From the NCBI RefSeq assembly GCF_024979315.1, contig NZ_JANLCK010000009.1:62001-126000 (forward strand): DNA of 64,000 nt, read 5' to 3'. Position numbers and translations under genes: made by a program. This DNA comes from Herbiconiux oxytropis (GTDB taxonomy: Bacteria > Actinomycetota > Actinomycetes > Actinomycetales > Microbacteriaceae). Shown piece by piece: positions 44,304 through 54,969 of the stretch. A model generated the notes under the pieces. The model was not told the DNA's origin, made no database searches, and worked only from the letters and a program-made list of their open reading frames with translations. Each line of letters starts with the position of its first letter. Position 1 is the first letter of the stretch.

Positions 44304-45121
44304 GGTGCCCCCGTCCGGCCACGGCGCACGGCTGCGGCCACGTCGAGAGCGGCGGCGGTGCTCGACACGTCGTGCACGCGCACGCCCCAGACGCCTTCGT
44401 CTGCGGCAAGAGCGGCGAGCACCGCCGACGCGAAGTCGCGCTCCGAGGTCTGGGCACCCCCTGGCACGAGTTCGCCCACGAAGCGCTTGCGCGAGGCGCC
44501 GATGAGCACGGGGAGCCCGAGGGCCACGAGCCGGTCGAGGTGGCCCAGCAGGGTCCAGTTGTGCTGCGACTTCTTGGCGAAGCCGAGACCGGGGTCGAGG
44601 ATCAGCCGCTCGGGGGCGACCCCCTTGACGATGAGCTGGGCGGCGCGGAGCTCGACGGCCCGGAGCACCTCGGCCACGACGTCGTCGTAGTGCGCGAGGT
44701 CGTTCATGGAGTCGGCGTGGCCGCGCCAGTGCATCACCACGAAGCGCACGTCCGAACTCGCGATCACGTCGTCCATCTCCGGATCGGCGAGCCCGCCGGA
44801 GACGTCGTTCACGATGGCCGCCCCTGCCGCGATCGCGGCTTCGGCCGTGGAGGCGTTCATGGTGTCGACGCTCACCGTGATGCCGCGCTCCACGAGGTCG
44901 CGCACCACGGGCAGCACACGGCGCTGCTCCTCCGAGACCGCGACCCTGCGGGACCCTGGACGGGTGGACTCGCCGCCCACGTCGATGATGTCGGCGCCGC
45001 GGTCGATCATGCCCACGGCGTGCCGCACGGCGGCGTCGCGGTCGAGCCACAGGCCGCCGTCGCTGAACGAGTCGGGGGTGACGTTGAGGATGCCCATGAT
45101 GGACGTGCCGCTGCTTCTCAC
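44300..45121 (-). CDS. folP: Dihydropteroate synthase
   Basis: A 273-residue DHPS with [36 protein letters not shown] and GASRKRF. It condenses the pterin pyrophosphate with p-aminobenzoate and is the sulfonamide target. GTG 45121 overlaps the folE stop. Confidence 0.95.
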   Translation of the reverse strand: MRSSGTSIMGILNVTPDSFSDGGLWLDRDAAVRHAVGMIDRGADIIDVGGESTRPGSRRVAVSEEQRRVLPVVRDLVERGITVSVDTMNASTAEAAIAAGAAIVNDVSGGLADPEMDDVIASSDVRFVVMHWRGHADSMNDLAHYDDVVAEVLRAVELRAAQLIVKGVAPERLILDPGLGFAKKSQHNWTLLGHLDRLVALGLPVLIGASRKRFVGELVPGGAQTSERDFASAVLAALAADEGVWGVRVHDVSSTAAALDVAAAVRRGRTGAP

Positions 45122-45741
45122 CGGGCGCTTCCCCCGGCATCCGGAGCGCGATCGCCGATGAGCGTCATCAGCTCGGCCCGGGCGGCGGGCTCGGCCAACG
45201 CCCCGCGGGCGGAGAGCGTGACGGTCGTGCTGAGCGCCTGGCGGCGGCCTCGCGCCGAGACGCAGCCGTGCTTGGCCTCGACCACCACGAGCACTCCCCG
45301 TGCGTCGAGACCCCGTTCGAGGGCCTCTGCGATGTCATCGGTGAGCCGCTCCTGCAGCTGCGGGCGCGAGGAGGCCGACTCGATCACGGCGACGACGCCG
45401 CCGAGGCCCGCGAGCGCTGCGCCCGGGAGGTAGGCCGCGTGCACGACGCCCTCGAAGGGCAGCAGGTGGTGCTCGCAGATGGAGCGGAACGTGATGTCGC
45501 GGAGCAGCACGGGCTGGGCGGGCTCATCCTGCGTGTCGTCCGTCGTGGCGCCGGCCGGCGGGGCGAAGGTCGCGCCGAGGGCTTCGGCGGGGTCGGTCCC
45601 GACGCTCCCGAAGAGCTCGGCGTAGGCCTCGGCCACCCGCCGCGGGGTCTCGGCGAGGCCCTCGCGTTCGGGGTCCTCGCCGATCGCCGCGAGGATCTCC
45701 CCGACCGCGGCCTCGATCCTCGCTCGGTCGACGCTCGACAC
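45118..45741 (-). CDS. folE: GTP cyclohydrolase I
   Basis: A 207-residue FolE with the zinc ligands in [10 protein letters not shown] and KHGCVSARG. It makes dihydroneopterin triphosphate from GTP and starts the folate unit. GTG 45741 is 6 bases after the ftsH stop. The tail after about residue 190 is Ala-rich and family-atypical. Confidence 0.95.
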   Translation of the reverse strand: MSSVDRARIEAAVGEILAAIGEDPEREGLAETPRRVAEAYAELFGSVGTDPAEALGATFAPPAGATTDDTQDEPAQPVLLRDITFRSICEHHLLPFEGVVHAAYLPGAALAGLGGVVAVIESASSRPQLQERLTDDIAEALERGLDARGVLVVVEAKHGCVSARGRRQALSTTVTLSARGALAEPAARAELMTLIGDRAPDAGGSAR

Positions 45742-45747
45742 GGGCGC

Positions 45748-47766
<2,019 letters not shown>

Positions 47767-47904
47767 GTCTCTTCATCGCTTTGGTGCCAGGCAGGTCGGC
47801 ACGGTGCTTATGTCGTTGCCTCAGGGTACCCGTCGGCGACTGGGCGCGCGCTCCATGTTCCCCGTGGGCGTAAAGGGCGCGGGTGGCCCGTTCGGGCCGG
47901 TGAC

Positions 47905-48459
47905 TCAGGCGTAGACGTGGGGCGCGAGCACGCCGATCGACTTGAGGTTGCGGTAGCGCTCGGCGTAGTCGAGGCCGTAGCCCACCACGAAGGCGTTCGG
48001 GATGTCGGCGCCCACGTACTTCACGTCGATCTCGACCTTGACCGCGAGGGGCTTGCGGAGCAGGGCGCAGATCTCCACCGAGGCGGCCCCGCGGCTGCGG
48101 AGGTTCGAGAGGAGCCACGAGAGGGTGAGGCCCGAGTCGATGATGTCCTCGACGATGAGGACCTTCCGGCCGGTGATGTCGGTGTCGAGGTCCTTCAGGA
48201 TGCGCACGACGCCGCTCGACTGCGTGCCGGAGCCGTAGGAGGAGACGGCCATCCAGTCCATGTTGAGCTGGAGCCGGAGCTCGCGGGCGAGGTCGGCCAT
48301 CACCATGACCGCGCCGCGGAGCACGCCGACCAGGAGCACGTCGTCGTCATCCGAGTAATCGGCCTCGATCTGGCGGGCGAGACCCGCGATGGTCTCCGCG
48401 ATCTGCTCCTCGGTGAAGAGCACCTCGGTGATGTCGGCTTCGATGTCGGTGATGTCCAT
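47905..48459 (-). CDS. hpt: Hypoxanthine phosphoribosyltransferase
   Basis: A 184-residue purine-salvage enzyme with the PRPP motif [14 protein letters not shown] and the N-terminal [16 protein letters not shown]. It makes IMP (and usually GMP). ATG 48459 is 6 bases after the tilS stop. Downstream it is followed by 138 bases and ftsH. Confidence 0.96.
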   Translation of the reverse strand: MDITDIEADITEVLFTEEQIAETIAGLARQIEADYSDDDDVLLVGVLRGAVMVMADLARELRLQLNMDWMAVSSYGSGTQSSGVVRILKDLDTDITGRKVLIVEDIIDSGLTLSWLLSNLRSRGAASVEICALLRKPLAVKVEIDVKYVGADIPNAFVVGYGLDYAERYRNLKSIGVLAPHVYA

Positions 48460-48465
48460 GTGTCT

Positions 48466-49605
48466 CTACCCCTCGTGGTCTGTGCGCGTCTCGTGGTCTG
48501 TGCGCGTCTGGTGGTCTGTGCGCGTCTGGTCCGCGCCCCTCTGGTCCGTGCGCGAGAAGACGAGCAGCGCCGCCTGCCGCACCACTCTAATCCCTGGCAG
48601 ATCCACGCCCTTCTGGCCGTGCCAGTCCGTCGCGAGAGCCGCGACGGCGTGGGTCTGCGCGCGACTCGGCGAGACCCCGAACTCGCTCTCGACGACGTAG
48701 CGGATGATCCGGTTCCGGAGTGCGGGCGGGTTCGCCTCGAGTGCGCGCGCCGACACGGCGATGCCGGCCTCGGCGTGCTCCACGAGATCCTCGATCGTCT
48801 CGGTCGCGATGTCGTGCAACGTCTCGTCGTCTTCGCGCAGCTGGTCGGCCGTGCGGGCGAGAGCCTCCGCGATGCCGGGGCCGAGCTCGGCCTCGAGCAC
48901 GGGCAGCACGGTGCGGCGCACGCGCACGCGGGTGAAGCGCTCGGCCTCGTTGTGCGGGTCGTTCCAGAAGTCGAGGCCGGAGTCGGCGCAGAAGGCCTCG
49001 GTGGTGCTGCGGCGGAGGGCGAGCAGCGGGCGCAGGCGGGCGGCGCGGCCGGCCTCGGGTTCGGCGGGGGTGATGGCCGCCATGCCAGAGAGGCTCGTGG
49101 CGCCGGCCCCGCGGGCGAGGCCGAGCAGCACGGTCTCGGCCTGGTCGTCGAGGGTGTGGCCGAGGAGGATCGCGCCGTTCCCCGCCTCGTCGCGCGTGCT
49201 GCCGGCGTCGGCGAGAGCAGCCGTGACGGAGCGATCGAGGGCGGCATGACGAGCCGTGCGGGCGGCGGCTTCCGTGCCTCCGGTGCGGGAAGAGGGGCCA
49301 TCGTCGACCTCCACGCGCTCGATGAGCACAGGATCCAGGCCGAGTTCCCTGGCCTGGGCTGCAGCGCGCGCCGCGACCTCGGCGGAGCCCTCCTGCAGCC
49401 CGTGGTCGACCACGACGGCCCCGGCGCGGATGCCACGGCGTGGCGCCTCGAATGCCGTCGCCGCCGCGAGCGCGAGCGAGTCGGCGCCGCCGCTCAGGGC
49501 CACGAGCACGAATGCCGGTTCCGCCTGCTCGAGGCTCTCCCGCACGGCGCGGCGCACGTCGGCGATCGCGGGGGTGAGCCGGGGGCGGCGGCCGTCCATC
49601 TGCAT
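48466..49605 (-). CDS. tilS: tRNA(Ile)-lysidine synthetase
   Basis: A 379-residue TilS with the PP-loop [14 protein letters not shown] near residue 35 and [18 protein letters not shown]. It modifies C34 of tRNA-Ile(CAU) to lysidine. The C-terminus ends in three copies of a Thr-Asp-His unit encoded by an 18-bp tandem repeat, which varies the tail without touching the catalytic core. Confidence 0.93.
   Translation of the reverse strand: MQMDGRRPRLTPAIADVRRAVRESLEQAEPAFVLVALSGGADSLALAAATAFEAPRRGIRAGAVVVDHGLQEGSAEVAARAAAQARELGLDPVLIERVEVDDGPSSRTGGTEAAARTARHAALDRSVTAALADAGSTRDEAGNGAILLGHTLDDQAETVLLGLARGAGATSLSGMAAITPAEPEAGRAARLRPLLALRRSTTEAFCADSGLDFWNDPHNEAERFTRVRVRRTVLPVLEAELGPGIAEALARTADQLREDDETLHDIATETIEDLVEHAEAGIAVSARALEANPPALRNRIIRYVVESEFGVSPSRAQTHAVAALATDWHGQKGVDLPGIRVVRQAALLVFSRTDQRGADQTRTDHQTRTDHETRTDHEG
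48475..48528 (+). repeat. Tandem repeat of three 18-bp units at the 3' end of tilS
   Basis: Three units of GTGGTCTGTGCGCGTCT plus C or G. The repeat is in frame and encodes a repeating six-residue TRTDHx tail. It may be variable in copy number between strains. Confidence 0.85.
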
Positions 49606-49660
49606 CCAGTAACGTTATTGCAGTTTCCGGCGGCGCATCCGGGCCGTCACGCCACCACGC

Positions 49661-49687
49661 ACGCCACACGCCACACGCCACACGCCA
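49661..49687 (+). repeat. 7-bp tandem repeat upstream of ppa
   Basis: ACGCCAC occurs three times, followed by a partial fourth unit, 18-44 bases before the ppa start codon. It lies in the 5' region and may affect spacing of the promoter or leader. Confidence 0.7.
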
Positions 49688-49704
49688 ACACGAGGGAGCA
49701 CCAC

Positions 49705-50196
49705 ATGGCCGAGTACGACGTCGTCGTCGAAATCCCCAAGGGAAGCCGCAACAAGTACGAAGTCGACCACGAGACCGGTCGCGTCTACCTCGACCGCGTG
49801 CTCTTCACGAGCTTCGTGTACCCCACCGACTACGGCTTCTTCGAGAACACGCTCGGCCTCGACGGCGACCCCGTCGACGCGCTCGTGCTGCTCGAGTACC
49901 CCGTCTTCCCCGGTGTCGGCGTCAAGGTGCGCCCCGTCGGCGTGCTCAACATGAGCGACGAGGCGGGCTCGGACGCGAAGGTCGTCGTGGTCCCCCACAA
50001 GGATCCGCGCTGGGCGCACATCCAGGACATCGACGACGTGCCCGAGCAGACCCGCAAGGAGATCGAGCACTTCTTCGCCCGCTACAAGGACCTCGAGCCG
50101 AACAAGTGGGTCAAGATCGAGGGCTGGGGCGATGCCGCCGAGGCCGACGCCATCGTCCAGGCCGGCATCAAGAAGCTGGCCGACGAGGGCCACTAG
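49705..50196 (+). CDS. ppa: Inorganic pyrophosphatase
   Basis: A 163-residue family I pyrophosphatase with [20 protein letters not shown] and [12 protein letters not shown] (metal-binding Asp residues). It hydrolyses pyrophosphate in the cytoplasm. GAGGGAG lies 6 bases before ATG 49705. A terminator hairpin begins 27 bases after the stop. Confidence 0.97.
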   Translation: MAEYDVVVEIPKGSRNKYEVDHETGRVYLDRVLFTSFVYPTDYGFFENTLGLDGDPVDALVLLEYPVFPGVGVKVRPVGVLNMSDEAGSDAKVVVVPHKDPRWAHIQDIDDVPEQTRKEIEHFFARYKDLEPNKWVKIEGWGDAAEADAIVQAGIKKLADEGH

Positions 50197-50222
50197 CCCC
50201 CACCCCCGTTCAGTCCCGCACC

Positions 50223-50265
50223 CGTCGCGGCATCCCCCCTCCTCAGGGCTCCGGATGCCGCGACG
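50223..50265 (+). terminator. Terminator of ppa
   Basis: Perfect 13-bp arms (CGTCGCGGCATCC at 50223-50235, complement at 50253-50265) with a 17-base loop, followed by TTT. Confidence 0.78.
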
Positions 50266-50331
50266 TTTGCGTCTCCGAACCCCCACGGCCCAGCCCCGCC
50301 ACCGGCGCCCTGTGCCCTGTGCCCTGTGCCC

Positions 50332-50414
50332 ACTTGACAGTAGGTGCGCTCAAAACCCCCGACTTGACACATCTTGTGTCAAGTCACCCCGAATGAGCAC
50401 ACCTCCTGTCAAGT
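50332..50414. repeat. 83-bp composite palindrome in the ppa-M23 intergenic region
   Basis: Inner arms (50361-50371 and 50375-50385, GACTTGACACA) are perfect around a 3-base centre. Outer arms (50332-50352 and 50394-50414) match at 19 of 21 positions. All share one centre at 50373. The CTTGACA element occurs four times. The rest of the 391-base gap between ppa and the peptidase gene holds the ppa terminator, a 7-bp TGTGCCC repeat near 50311-50330 and nothing else recognised. Confidence 0.85.
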
Positions 50415-50587
50415 CGCGCATACCCGGCTGCACCGCACGATCCCGAAGGCGAGGGGCCGTACTCGACGACCCAGAGCGGTACCGACGCCGGGAGACGCCG
50501 CGCAGCGACGTCGCCCGACGCCAGCACCGCATGTCGCCTGCGCCGGGCAGGGACCGGCGCAGCATCAGCCAGCCACCGGCGCAGCAG

Positions 50588-51919
50588 TTAGAAGTTCACG
50601 AAGTTGCGCGGGTTCTGCGAGTCGCCGTTCACGCGCGTCTCGAAGTGCACGTGGCAGCCGGTGGAGGAGCCGGTGGTTCCGGCGTAGGCGATGAGCTCGC
50701 CACCACCGACGTCTTGGCCGTAGCCGACGTTGAGGGAGCTGTTGTGGCCGTAGACGGTGGTGAGTCCACCGCCGTGGTTGATGGTGACCGAGTAGCCGAG
50801 GCCGCCGTTGTAGCCGGACTGGATGACCGTTCCGGTGGCTGCGGCGTAGACGGGGGCACCGCACGTGCCACCGCCGGCCTGCACCAGATCGATGCCGGCG
50901 TGCAGTCGGTTGACGTGCGCGATGGGGTGGAAGCGCATGCCCCACTCGTCGGTGACGTTCCAGGCCGAGAGCGGCGAGCCCCAGCCGGAGACAGACGGCG
51001 GAGGGCCGCCGTAGCCGCCCTCTTCGAGGGCCCGCTGACGCTCCTCCTCCGCCTTCCGGCGGGCCTCCTCCTCGAGTCGCTTGCGCTCGGCCACGCCGGC
51101 CTCGTAGTCGGCGACGGTCTTGGCCGTGCTGGCCTCGAGCGCCGCGAGCTGCTCCTCGAGCACCACGCGCTGCGACTCCTGCTCGGCCAGCAGCGCCTCG
51201 GCGGCGGCCTGCGCGGCCACGGCGGCATCGAAGGCCTCCTGCGCGGCGACCTTGAGAGCTGCGAGCTCGCCCTCGGCGATGTCGGCCTGCTCGGTGAGCG
51301 ACGAGGCCGTGTTGCGGTCCTGCACGGCGCGCTCGTAGAGCTGGCCCGTGGTCTCCGAGAGGCGGCTCATGGCACCGAGCTGGTAGAGCAGGTCGTCGGA
51401 GTCCTCGCCCGAGACGAACAGGTTGAGCGAGAGGTCGCCACCGCCCGTTCGGGTGAACTGGCTGACGAGCATCCCCGCCTGCTTGTTCGACGCGTCGGCG
51501 CGCGCCGTGGCCTCCTCGGCCTGCACGGCGAGCTCGTCGGCCCGGAAGACCGCGGTGTCGTACGCATCCTGTGCCGCCGAGTACTCGTCGGCCTTCTGGA
51601 TGGCGAACGCCTGCGCCGCCTCCACCTCGGCCTGCGCCGCCTCGATGAGCGAGCGGATGTTCGAGACCTCGGCCGCCTTGGCCTCTTCGCTGCCCCGCGC
51701 GGCGAGCACGTCTTCCCACGAGGGGTAGTCGAGCGCGAAGGCCGCTCCCCCCTCACCCCGGAGGACGTCGACCGCCACGATGCTCGCCGCGAGCGTGAGG
51801 GCCGCTGCCCAGCGGGTCCAGCGCCGACGGCCCATCGTCACGGCTCTGCGAGCCGGCCGGCCGGGCCGAGTGGTGCTCGGCAACGCGCCGCTCGGCGACA
51901 CCGTGGTGGACGTGGTCAT
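50588..51919 (-). CDS. Secreted coiled-coil M23 (LytM-type) peptidase, second of a tandem pair
   Basis: A 443-residue exported protein: signal/anchor helix at about residues 35-60, a long Ala/Glu-rich coiled coil (about 70-300), and a C-terminal M23 domain with GIDL (Asp ligand, LHAGIDLV) and HVHFE. The first metal His is in LHAGID. It probably cuts or regulates peptidoglycan. ATG 51919 is 5 bases after the stop of the paralogue. It carries a DVLRGEGGAAFA cleavage-like segment before the mature part. Confidence 0.9.
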   Translation of the reverse strand: MTTSTTVSPSGALPSTTRPGRPARRAVTMGRRRWTRWAAALTLAASIVAVDVLRGEGGAAFALDYPSWEDVLAARGSEEAKAAEVSNIRSLIEAAQAEVEAAQAFAIQKADEYSAAQDAYDTAVFRADELAVQAEEATARADASNKQAGMLVSQFTRTGGGDLSLNLFVSGEDSDDLLYQLGAMSRLSETTGQLYERAVQDRNTASSLTEQADIAEGELAALKVAAQEAFDAAVAAQAAAEALLAEQESQRVVLEEQLAALEASTAKTVADYEAGVAERKRLEEEARRKAEEERQRALEEGGYGGPPPSVSGWGSPLSAWNVTDEWGMRFHPIAHVNRLHAGIDLVQAGGGTCGAPVYAAATGTVIQSGYNGGLGYSVTINHGGGLTTVYGHNSSLNVGYGQDVGGGELIAYAGTTGSSTGCHVHFETRVNGDSQNPRNFVNF

Positions 51920-51924
51920 CTGGA

Positions 51925-53178
51925 TCACCCGAATTCGATGCCCTGCGCCGCCATGAAGGGGCGGGGGTTGATGGCGGTGCCGTTCTCGCGCACCTCGAAG
52001 TGCACGTGGCAGCCGGTGGAGTTGCCCGTGGTGCCCGCGTAGGCGATCGGCTGGCCGACCGAGACGTAGGAGCCGTTGCCCACGAGCAGGGAGGTGTTGT
52101 GGCCGTAGGCGGTGGCGATGCCGCCGCCGTGGTCGATGCGGATGAAGTTGCCGTAGCCGCCGTTGTAGCCGGCGTAGTTGACGAGTCCCTCGGCGGCGGC
52201 GTAGACGACCGCGCCACAGGTGCCGCCGTTGTAGACGAGGTCGATGCCGGAGTGCAGGATGTAGGCGCCCGAGACCGGGTTGACGCGCATGCCGTACTCG
52301 TCGGAGGAGTGCGAGCCCGGGAACGGGCTCGCCCATCCGCTCGCCGCGATGAACGGGAGGGTCGGGAGCCCCGCCGCCGCCGCCGCACGCGCGGCCTCGG
52401 CGCGAGCATTGACCCCGGCCTGGAAGTCGGCCTCGGTGGCGACGCGGTTCTCCTGCAGCACCTTCAGCTGGGTCTGCAGCTCGACCTCGTGGTCCTGCTG
52501 CTCTTGCAGGGCCGCCTCGGCGGCCAGCTGGGCGGCCACCGCTTCGTCGCGCAGACGCTCCGCCTCGGCCGCGAGACCCTGGAGCTCGTCGCGCGCGACG
52601 ACTGCCTGGGCGGTGAGCGCCTCGGCGGTGTTGCGGTCCTGCTCGGCCTGGGCGTAGATCTGCGAGGTCTTCTGCGTGAGCTTCGACATCGCGCTCAGCT
52701 GGTAGAGCAGGTCGCTCGAGACCTCACCGCCCACGAAGAGGTTGAGCGTGAGGTCGCTGCCACCCGTGCGGGAGAGCTGGGCGGCGAGCTGGCCGGCCTG
52801 CTTGTTGGACGCATCGGCCCGCGCCGTGGCGTCGGTGGCCTGCACCTCGAGCTCGGAGGCCTTGAAATCGGCGGTGTCGTAGGCCTCCTGGGCCACCTGG
52901 TATTCGGTGCCTCGCTGCACCGAGACGGCCTGAGCCTCTGTGACGGCCGCGTTCATGGCGTCGATGAGGCCTTGGATGCGGGTGACCTCGTCGGACTTCG
53001 CCGATTCGTTGGCCTGCGCGTTCTTCACGTCGTCCCACGTGGGGTAGTCGTCGGCGAAGGCGGGGCCCGAGGTGAGGCCGGTGAGCGCTACGAGGGTCGC
53101 GGCAGCGGCGAACGCCAGCGCGGTGTGGCGCAGGCGCCGCGGGCGCGAGACCCTGCGGGCTGACTTGTCGGTGCTCAT
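51925..53178 (-). CDS. Secreted coiled-coil M23 (LytM-type) peptidase, first of a tandem pair
   Basis: A 417-residue paralogue with a typical Sec signal (RLRHTALAFAAAATLVALTG, then SGPAFADD), coiled coil and M23 domain (LHSGIDLV and GCHVHFE). The mature parts of the two paralogues share segments such as TARADASNKQAG and GTTG-STGCHVHFE, so they arose by duplication. The start ATG 53178 is chosen because GGGGAG precedes it closely and a good signal peptide follows; a longer frame extends 93 bases upstream. Confidence 0.9.
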   Translation of the reverse strand: MSTDKSARRVSRPRRLRHTALAFAAAATLVALTGLTSGPAFADDYPTWDDVKNAQANESAKSDEVTRIQGLIDAMNAAVTEAQAVSVQRGTEYQVAQEAYDTADFKASELEVQATDATARADASNKQAGQLAAQLSRTGGSDLTLNLFVGGEVSSDLLYQLSAMSKLTQKTSQIYAQAEQDRNTAEALTAQAVVARDELQGLAAEAERLRDEAVAAQLAAEAALQEQQDHEVELQTQLKVLQENRVATEADFQAGVNARAEAARAAAAAGLPTLPFIAASGWASPFPGSHSSDEYGMRVNPVSGAYILHSGIDLVYNGGTCGAVVYAAAEGLVNYAGYNGGYGNFIRIDHGGGIATAYGHNTSLLVGNGSYVSVGQPIAYAGTTGNSTGCHVHFEVRENGTAINPRPFMAAQGIEFG

Positions 53179-53385
53179 ACTCCCCTGCCGTACCGGGCGC
53201 CGCGGCGTGCGCGACGCGTCGTGAAGCGCGAATTCGATGTGCGCATCCGTCACATCTGTCACAACGCTCACGCGAATCTAACCCGCGGGCGAGGAGATTG
53301 CACGGACATTCGAGCGAATGTGCCCAACTCGTCGCGAATTGGAGACTGTGCAGGAGTTGTGGCATACTCGATGAGTTGTCGCCGC

Positions 53386-53458
53386 GGCCCCATCGTTTAG
53401 CGGCCTAGGACGCCGCCCTTTCACGGCGGTAGCACGGGTTCGAATCCCGTTGGGGTCA
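53386..53458 (+). tRNA. tRNA-Glu (TTC)
   Basis: A 73-base cloverleaf with acceptor pair GGCCCCA/TGGGGTC, D-arm GTTTAGCGGCCTAGGAC, anticodon TTC in CCTTTCACG and T-arm GGGTTCGAATCCC. The 3' CCA is not encoded. Confidence 0.95.
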
Positions 53459-53494
53459 CGATGGCCGGGGTCACGAGCACTGGTCGGCAGCACA

Positions 53495-53500
53495 TATAAT
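53495..53500 (+). promoter_or_regulatory. TATAAT -10 element upstream of tRNA-Asp
   Basis: A perfect TATAAT lies 16 bases before the tRNA-Asp 5' end. It suggests that tRNA-Asp has its own promoter. Confidence 0.6.
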
Positions 53501-53515
53501 AGGAACAACACATAA

Positions 53516-53589
53516 GGCCCTGTAGCGCAGTTGGTTAGCGTGCCGCCCTGTCACGGCGGAGGTCGCGGGTTCAAGTCCCGTCAGGGTCG
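53516..53589 (+). tRNA. tRNA-Asp (GTC)
   Basis: A 74-base cloverleaf with acceptor GGCCCTG/CAGGGTC (one G-U pair), anticodon GTC in CCTGTCACG and T-arm GGGTTCAAGTCCC. No encoded CCA. Confidence 0.95.
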
Positions 53590-53598
53590 CTAGGCGTG

Positions 53599-53624
53599 AA
53601 GCCCTTCCAATCGGAAGGGCTTTT
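53599..53624 (+). terminator. Terminator after tRNA-Asp
   Basis: AAGCCCTTCC (53599-53608) pairs with GGAAGGGCTT (53613-53622) around a 4-base loop and runs into a T tract. Confidence 0.85.
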
Positions 53625-53662
53625 CGCTAGAGACCGGCTCTTGTGCAAGAACATCCGGTTTC

Positions 53663-53735
53663 GGCTCTGTAGCTCAGTTGGTAGAGCGCACGACTGAAAA
53701 TCGTGAGGTCACGGGATCGACGCCCGTCGGAGCCA
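53663..53735 (+). tRNA. tRNA-Phe (GAA)
   Basis: A 73-base cloverleaf with acceptor GGCTCTG/CGGAGCC and anticodon GAA in ACTGAAAAT. The T-loop reads ATCGACG between ACGGG and CCCGT, so position 54 is A instead of T. Its 3' half is repeated at 56425-56465. Confidence 0.92.
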
Positions 53736-53738
53736 CTG
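53698..53738 (+). other. attL-like core: 3' end of tRNA-Phe
   Basis: These 41 bases, from the anticodon stem to 3 bases past the tRNA, are identical to 56425-56465. They mark one end of an integrated element that used tRNA-Phe. Confidence 0.8.
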
Positions 53739-53739
53739 G

Positions 53740-53773
53740 AACCCCCGCCTAGCTTCTACATGGTGGGGGTTTC
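53740..53773 (+). terminator. Terminator after tRNA-Phe
   Basis: AACCCCC (53740-53746) pairs with GGGGGTT (53765-53771), followed by T. The loop includes TAGCTTCTACATG. It probably came with the integrated element and restored termination after the tRNA. Confidence 0.68.
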
Positions 53774-53826
53774 TTCACGTCCGGGAGAAGTTCTCATTCG
53801 GCCCACGCCGCACAAACCCCGTAGAT

Positions 53827-53940
53827 TCAGATCACGTCTCCGAGCAGTCGTTGCATGGATTGAGCGGCTTTCTTGCTGCCCGAGTTGCGCGCCATATAGA
53901 CATCCTGCGTGACGCTCGGGTTCTTGTGGCCGAGGCCGGC
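53827..53940 (-). pseudogene. Tyrosine-recombinase (phage-type integrase) C-terminal fragment
   Basis: On the minus strand, about 37 codons encode LGHKNPSVTQDVYMAR followed by NSGSKKAAQSMQRLLGDVI and a stop. The LGHxxxxxTxxxY pattern with its C-terminal catalytic Tyr is the end of a tyrosine recombinase. The frame closes at a TAG at 53974-53976, so the rest of the gene has been lost. It faces tRNA-Phe as an integrase usually does. Confidence 0.8.
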
Positions 53941-54096
53941 GCCGAACCCTCCACCCGCCTCTCCGCGGCGTACCTATCTGTGCTGAAGGACATCTCTCGC
54001 GTCGTGCAGGCCTCGACTGCGGCGGCCACGACGAGCAAGACCGCGGTTCTCACTAGGATGCGAGACAGCAACCGTCGACTGGAGGCCGTGAAATGA
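53926..54096 (+). CDS. Hypothetical protein of the tRNA-Phe element, possibly truncated
   Basis: The frame from GTG 53926 gives 56 residues, largely helical. The frame is open further upstream across the integrase fragment, so the true N-terminus may be lost. It overlaps the next gene by ATGA, which supports real translation. The N-terminal AEAGAEPSTRLSAAYLSVL faintly resembles small-terminase-type proteins, but too weakly to assign. Confidence 0.38.
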   Translation: MAEAGAEPSTRLSAAYLSVLKDISRVVQASTAAATTSKTAVLTRMRDSNRRLEAVK

Positions 54097-54404
54097 CTGA
54101 GGACTCGAGGTTCCCGGACGTGACCATGAGAGAGCTCGCCCTGCAGGACCTCGACGCGCTCGAGGTTCCAGAATCCGATATTCGGCGTGTCTTCCTCGAG
54201 CTCGCCGACCTCGCTCAAGACACGGACCTCCCAGGGCCCGACTTCGTGGTGGCGCAGGAGACTTTCTTAGCTATGGCCGCTTCGATCAGGGAGAACTTCA
54301 AGAAGCGCACGTCGCTTCAAGAACAGGCCGACTTCCTCCGAGCACGACGCGAGCTGAAGGAACAGTTAGGCGTCGAGATCCCGGATCACTACAACCCCCA
54401 GTGA
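54093..54404 (+). CDS. Hypothetical protein of the tRNA-Phe element
   Basis: A 103-residue acidic, mostly helical protein of no known family. ATG 54093 overlaps the stop of the preceding frame. Codon use is slightly less GC-biased than in the flanking genes. It is followed 52 bases later by the next gene. Confidence 0.58.
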   Translation: MTEDSRFPDVTMRELALQDLDALEVPESDIRRVFLELADLAQDTDLPGPDFVVAQETFLAMAASIRENFKKRTSLQEQADFLRARRELKEQLGVEIPDHYNPQ

Positions 54405-54456
54405 GCGGACGCTGCCCCGCTAGTCTCAGACGACACGACCACTTCTAGGGGGAGAC

Positions 54457-54771
54457 ATGCGAGCAGGACTGGCAAGCGACGAGTACGGCACCGAGGTTGG
54501 GCAGCTGAACCAGACGCACGTCGGGTCGGCGTTCGGCGTGAATCTGGAGGACGGCGAGACTGTCTACGGACGGATTGCCGCTCTGAGGATCGGCCCGAAT
54601 CGGGTTGTCGTTCATCTTGCGGGCGTCGCCGGAGACGACGACTCCACCGCGTTGAAGCTCCACCCCTCCGTGAAGCTCTACTTCAGCCACTACGACCACA
54701 ACTCCCAAGTCACCGGAACCCTCGATCGCATCGAGAAGGCCGTCACTGACCAAGCTTCGCGAGGACGCTGA
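54457..54771 (+). CDS. Hypothetical protein of the tRNA-Phe element
   Basis: A 104-residue protein with a strong ribosome binding site (GGGGGAG) 4 bases before ATG 54457. The sequence looks like a small beta-rich domain (VNLEDGETVYGRIAALRIG then RVVVHLAGVAGDD). Not recognised. Confidence 0.62.
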   Translation: MRAGLASDEYGTEVGQLNQTHVGSAFGVNLEDGETVYGRIAALRIGPNRVVVHLAGVAGDDDSTALKLHPSVKLYFSHYDHNSQVTGTLDRIEKAVTDQASRGR

Positions 54772-54969
54772 GGACACCACCCCCGGCCACCTACCCCCAG
54801 ACCCGCGCACAAGAAGCACCCTCGGCCCTCTCACAGTGCCCGACGATCTGTCGCAGCGTCAACTCATCGGACAGTGCCGGCGACCCGATCATTCAGCGGG
54901 ACCAACGCGTCATCTAAGACTTGATCGCGGTACGGTGGGGGCTCGCCGACTTCCGGGGGGGGAAATCGA

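Noticed and set aside
49661-49687. Short direct repeats resembling a CRISPR array
   Set aside because: Units are 7 bp, contiguous and without spacers or cas genes. No CRISPR array was seen anywhere in the window.
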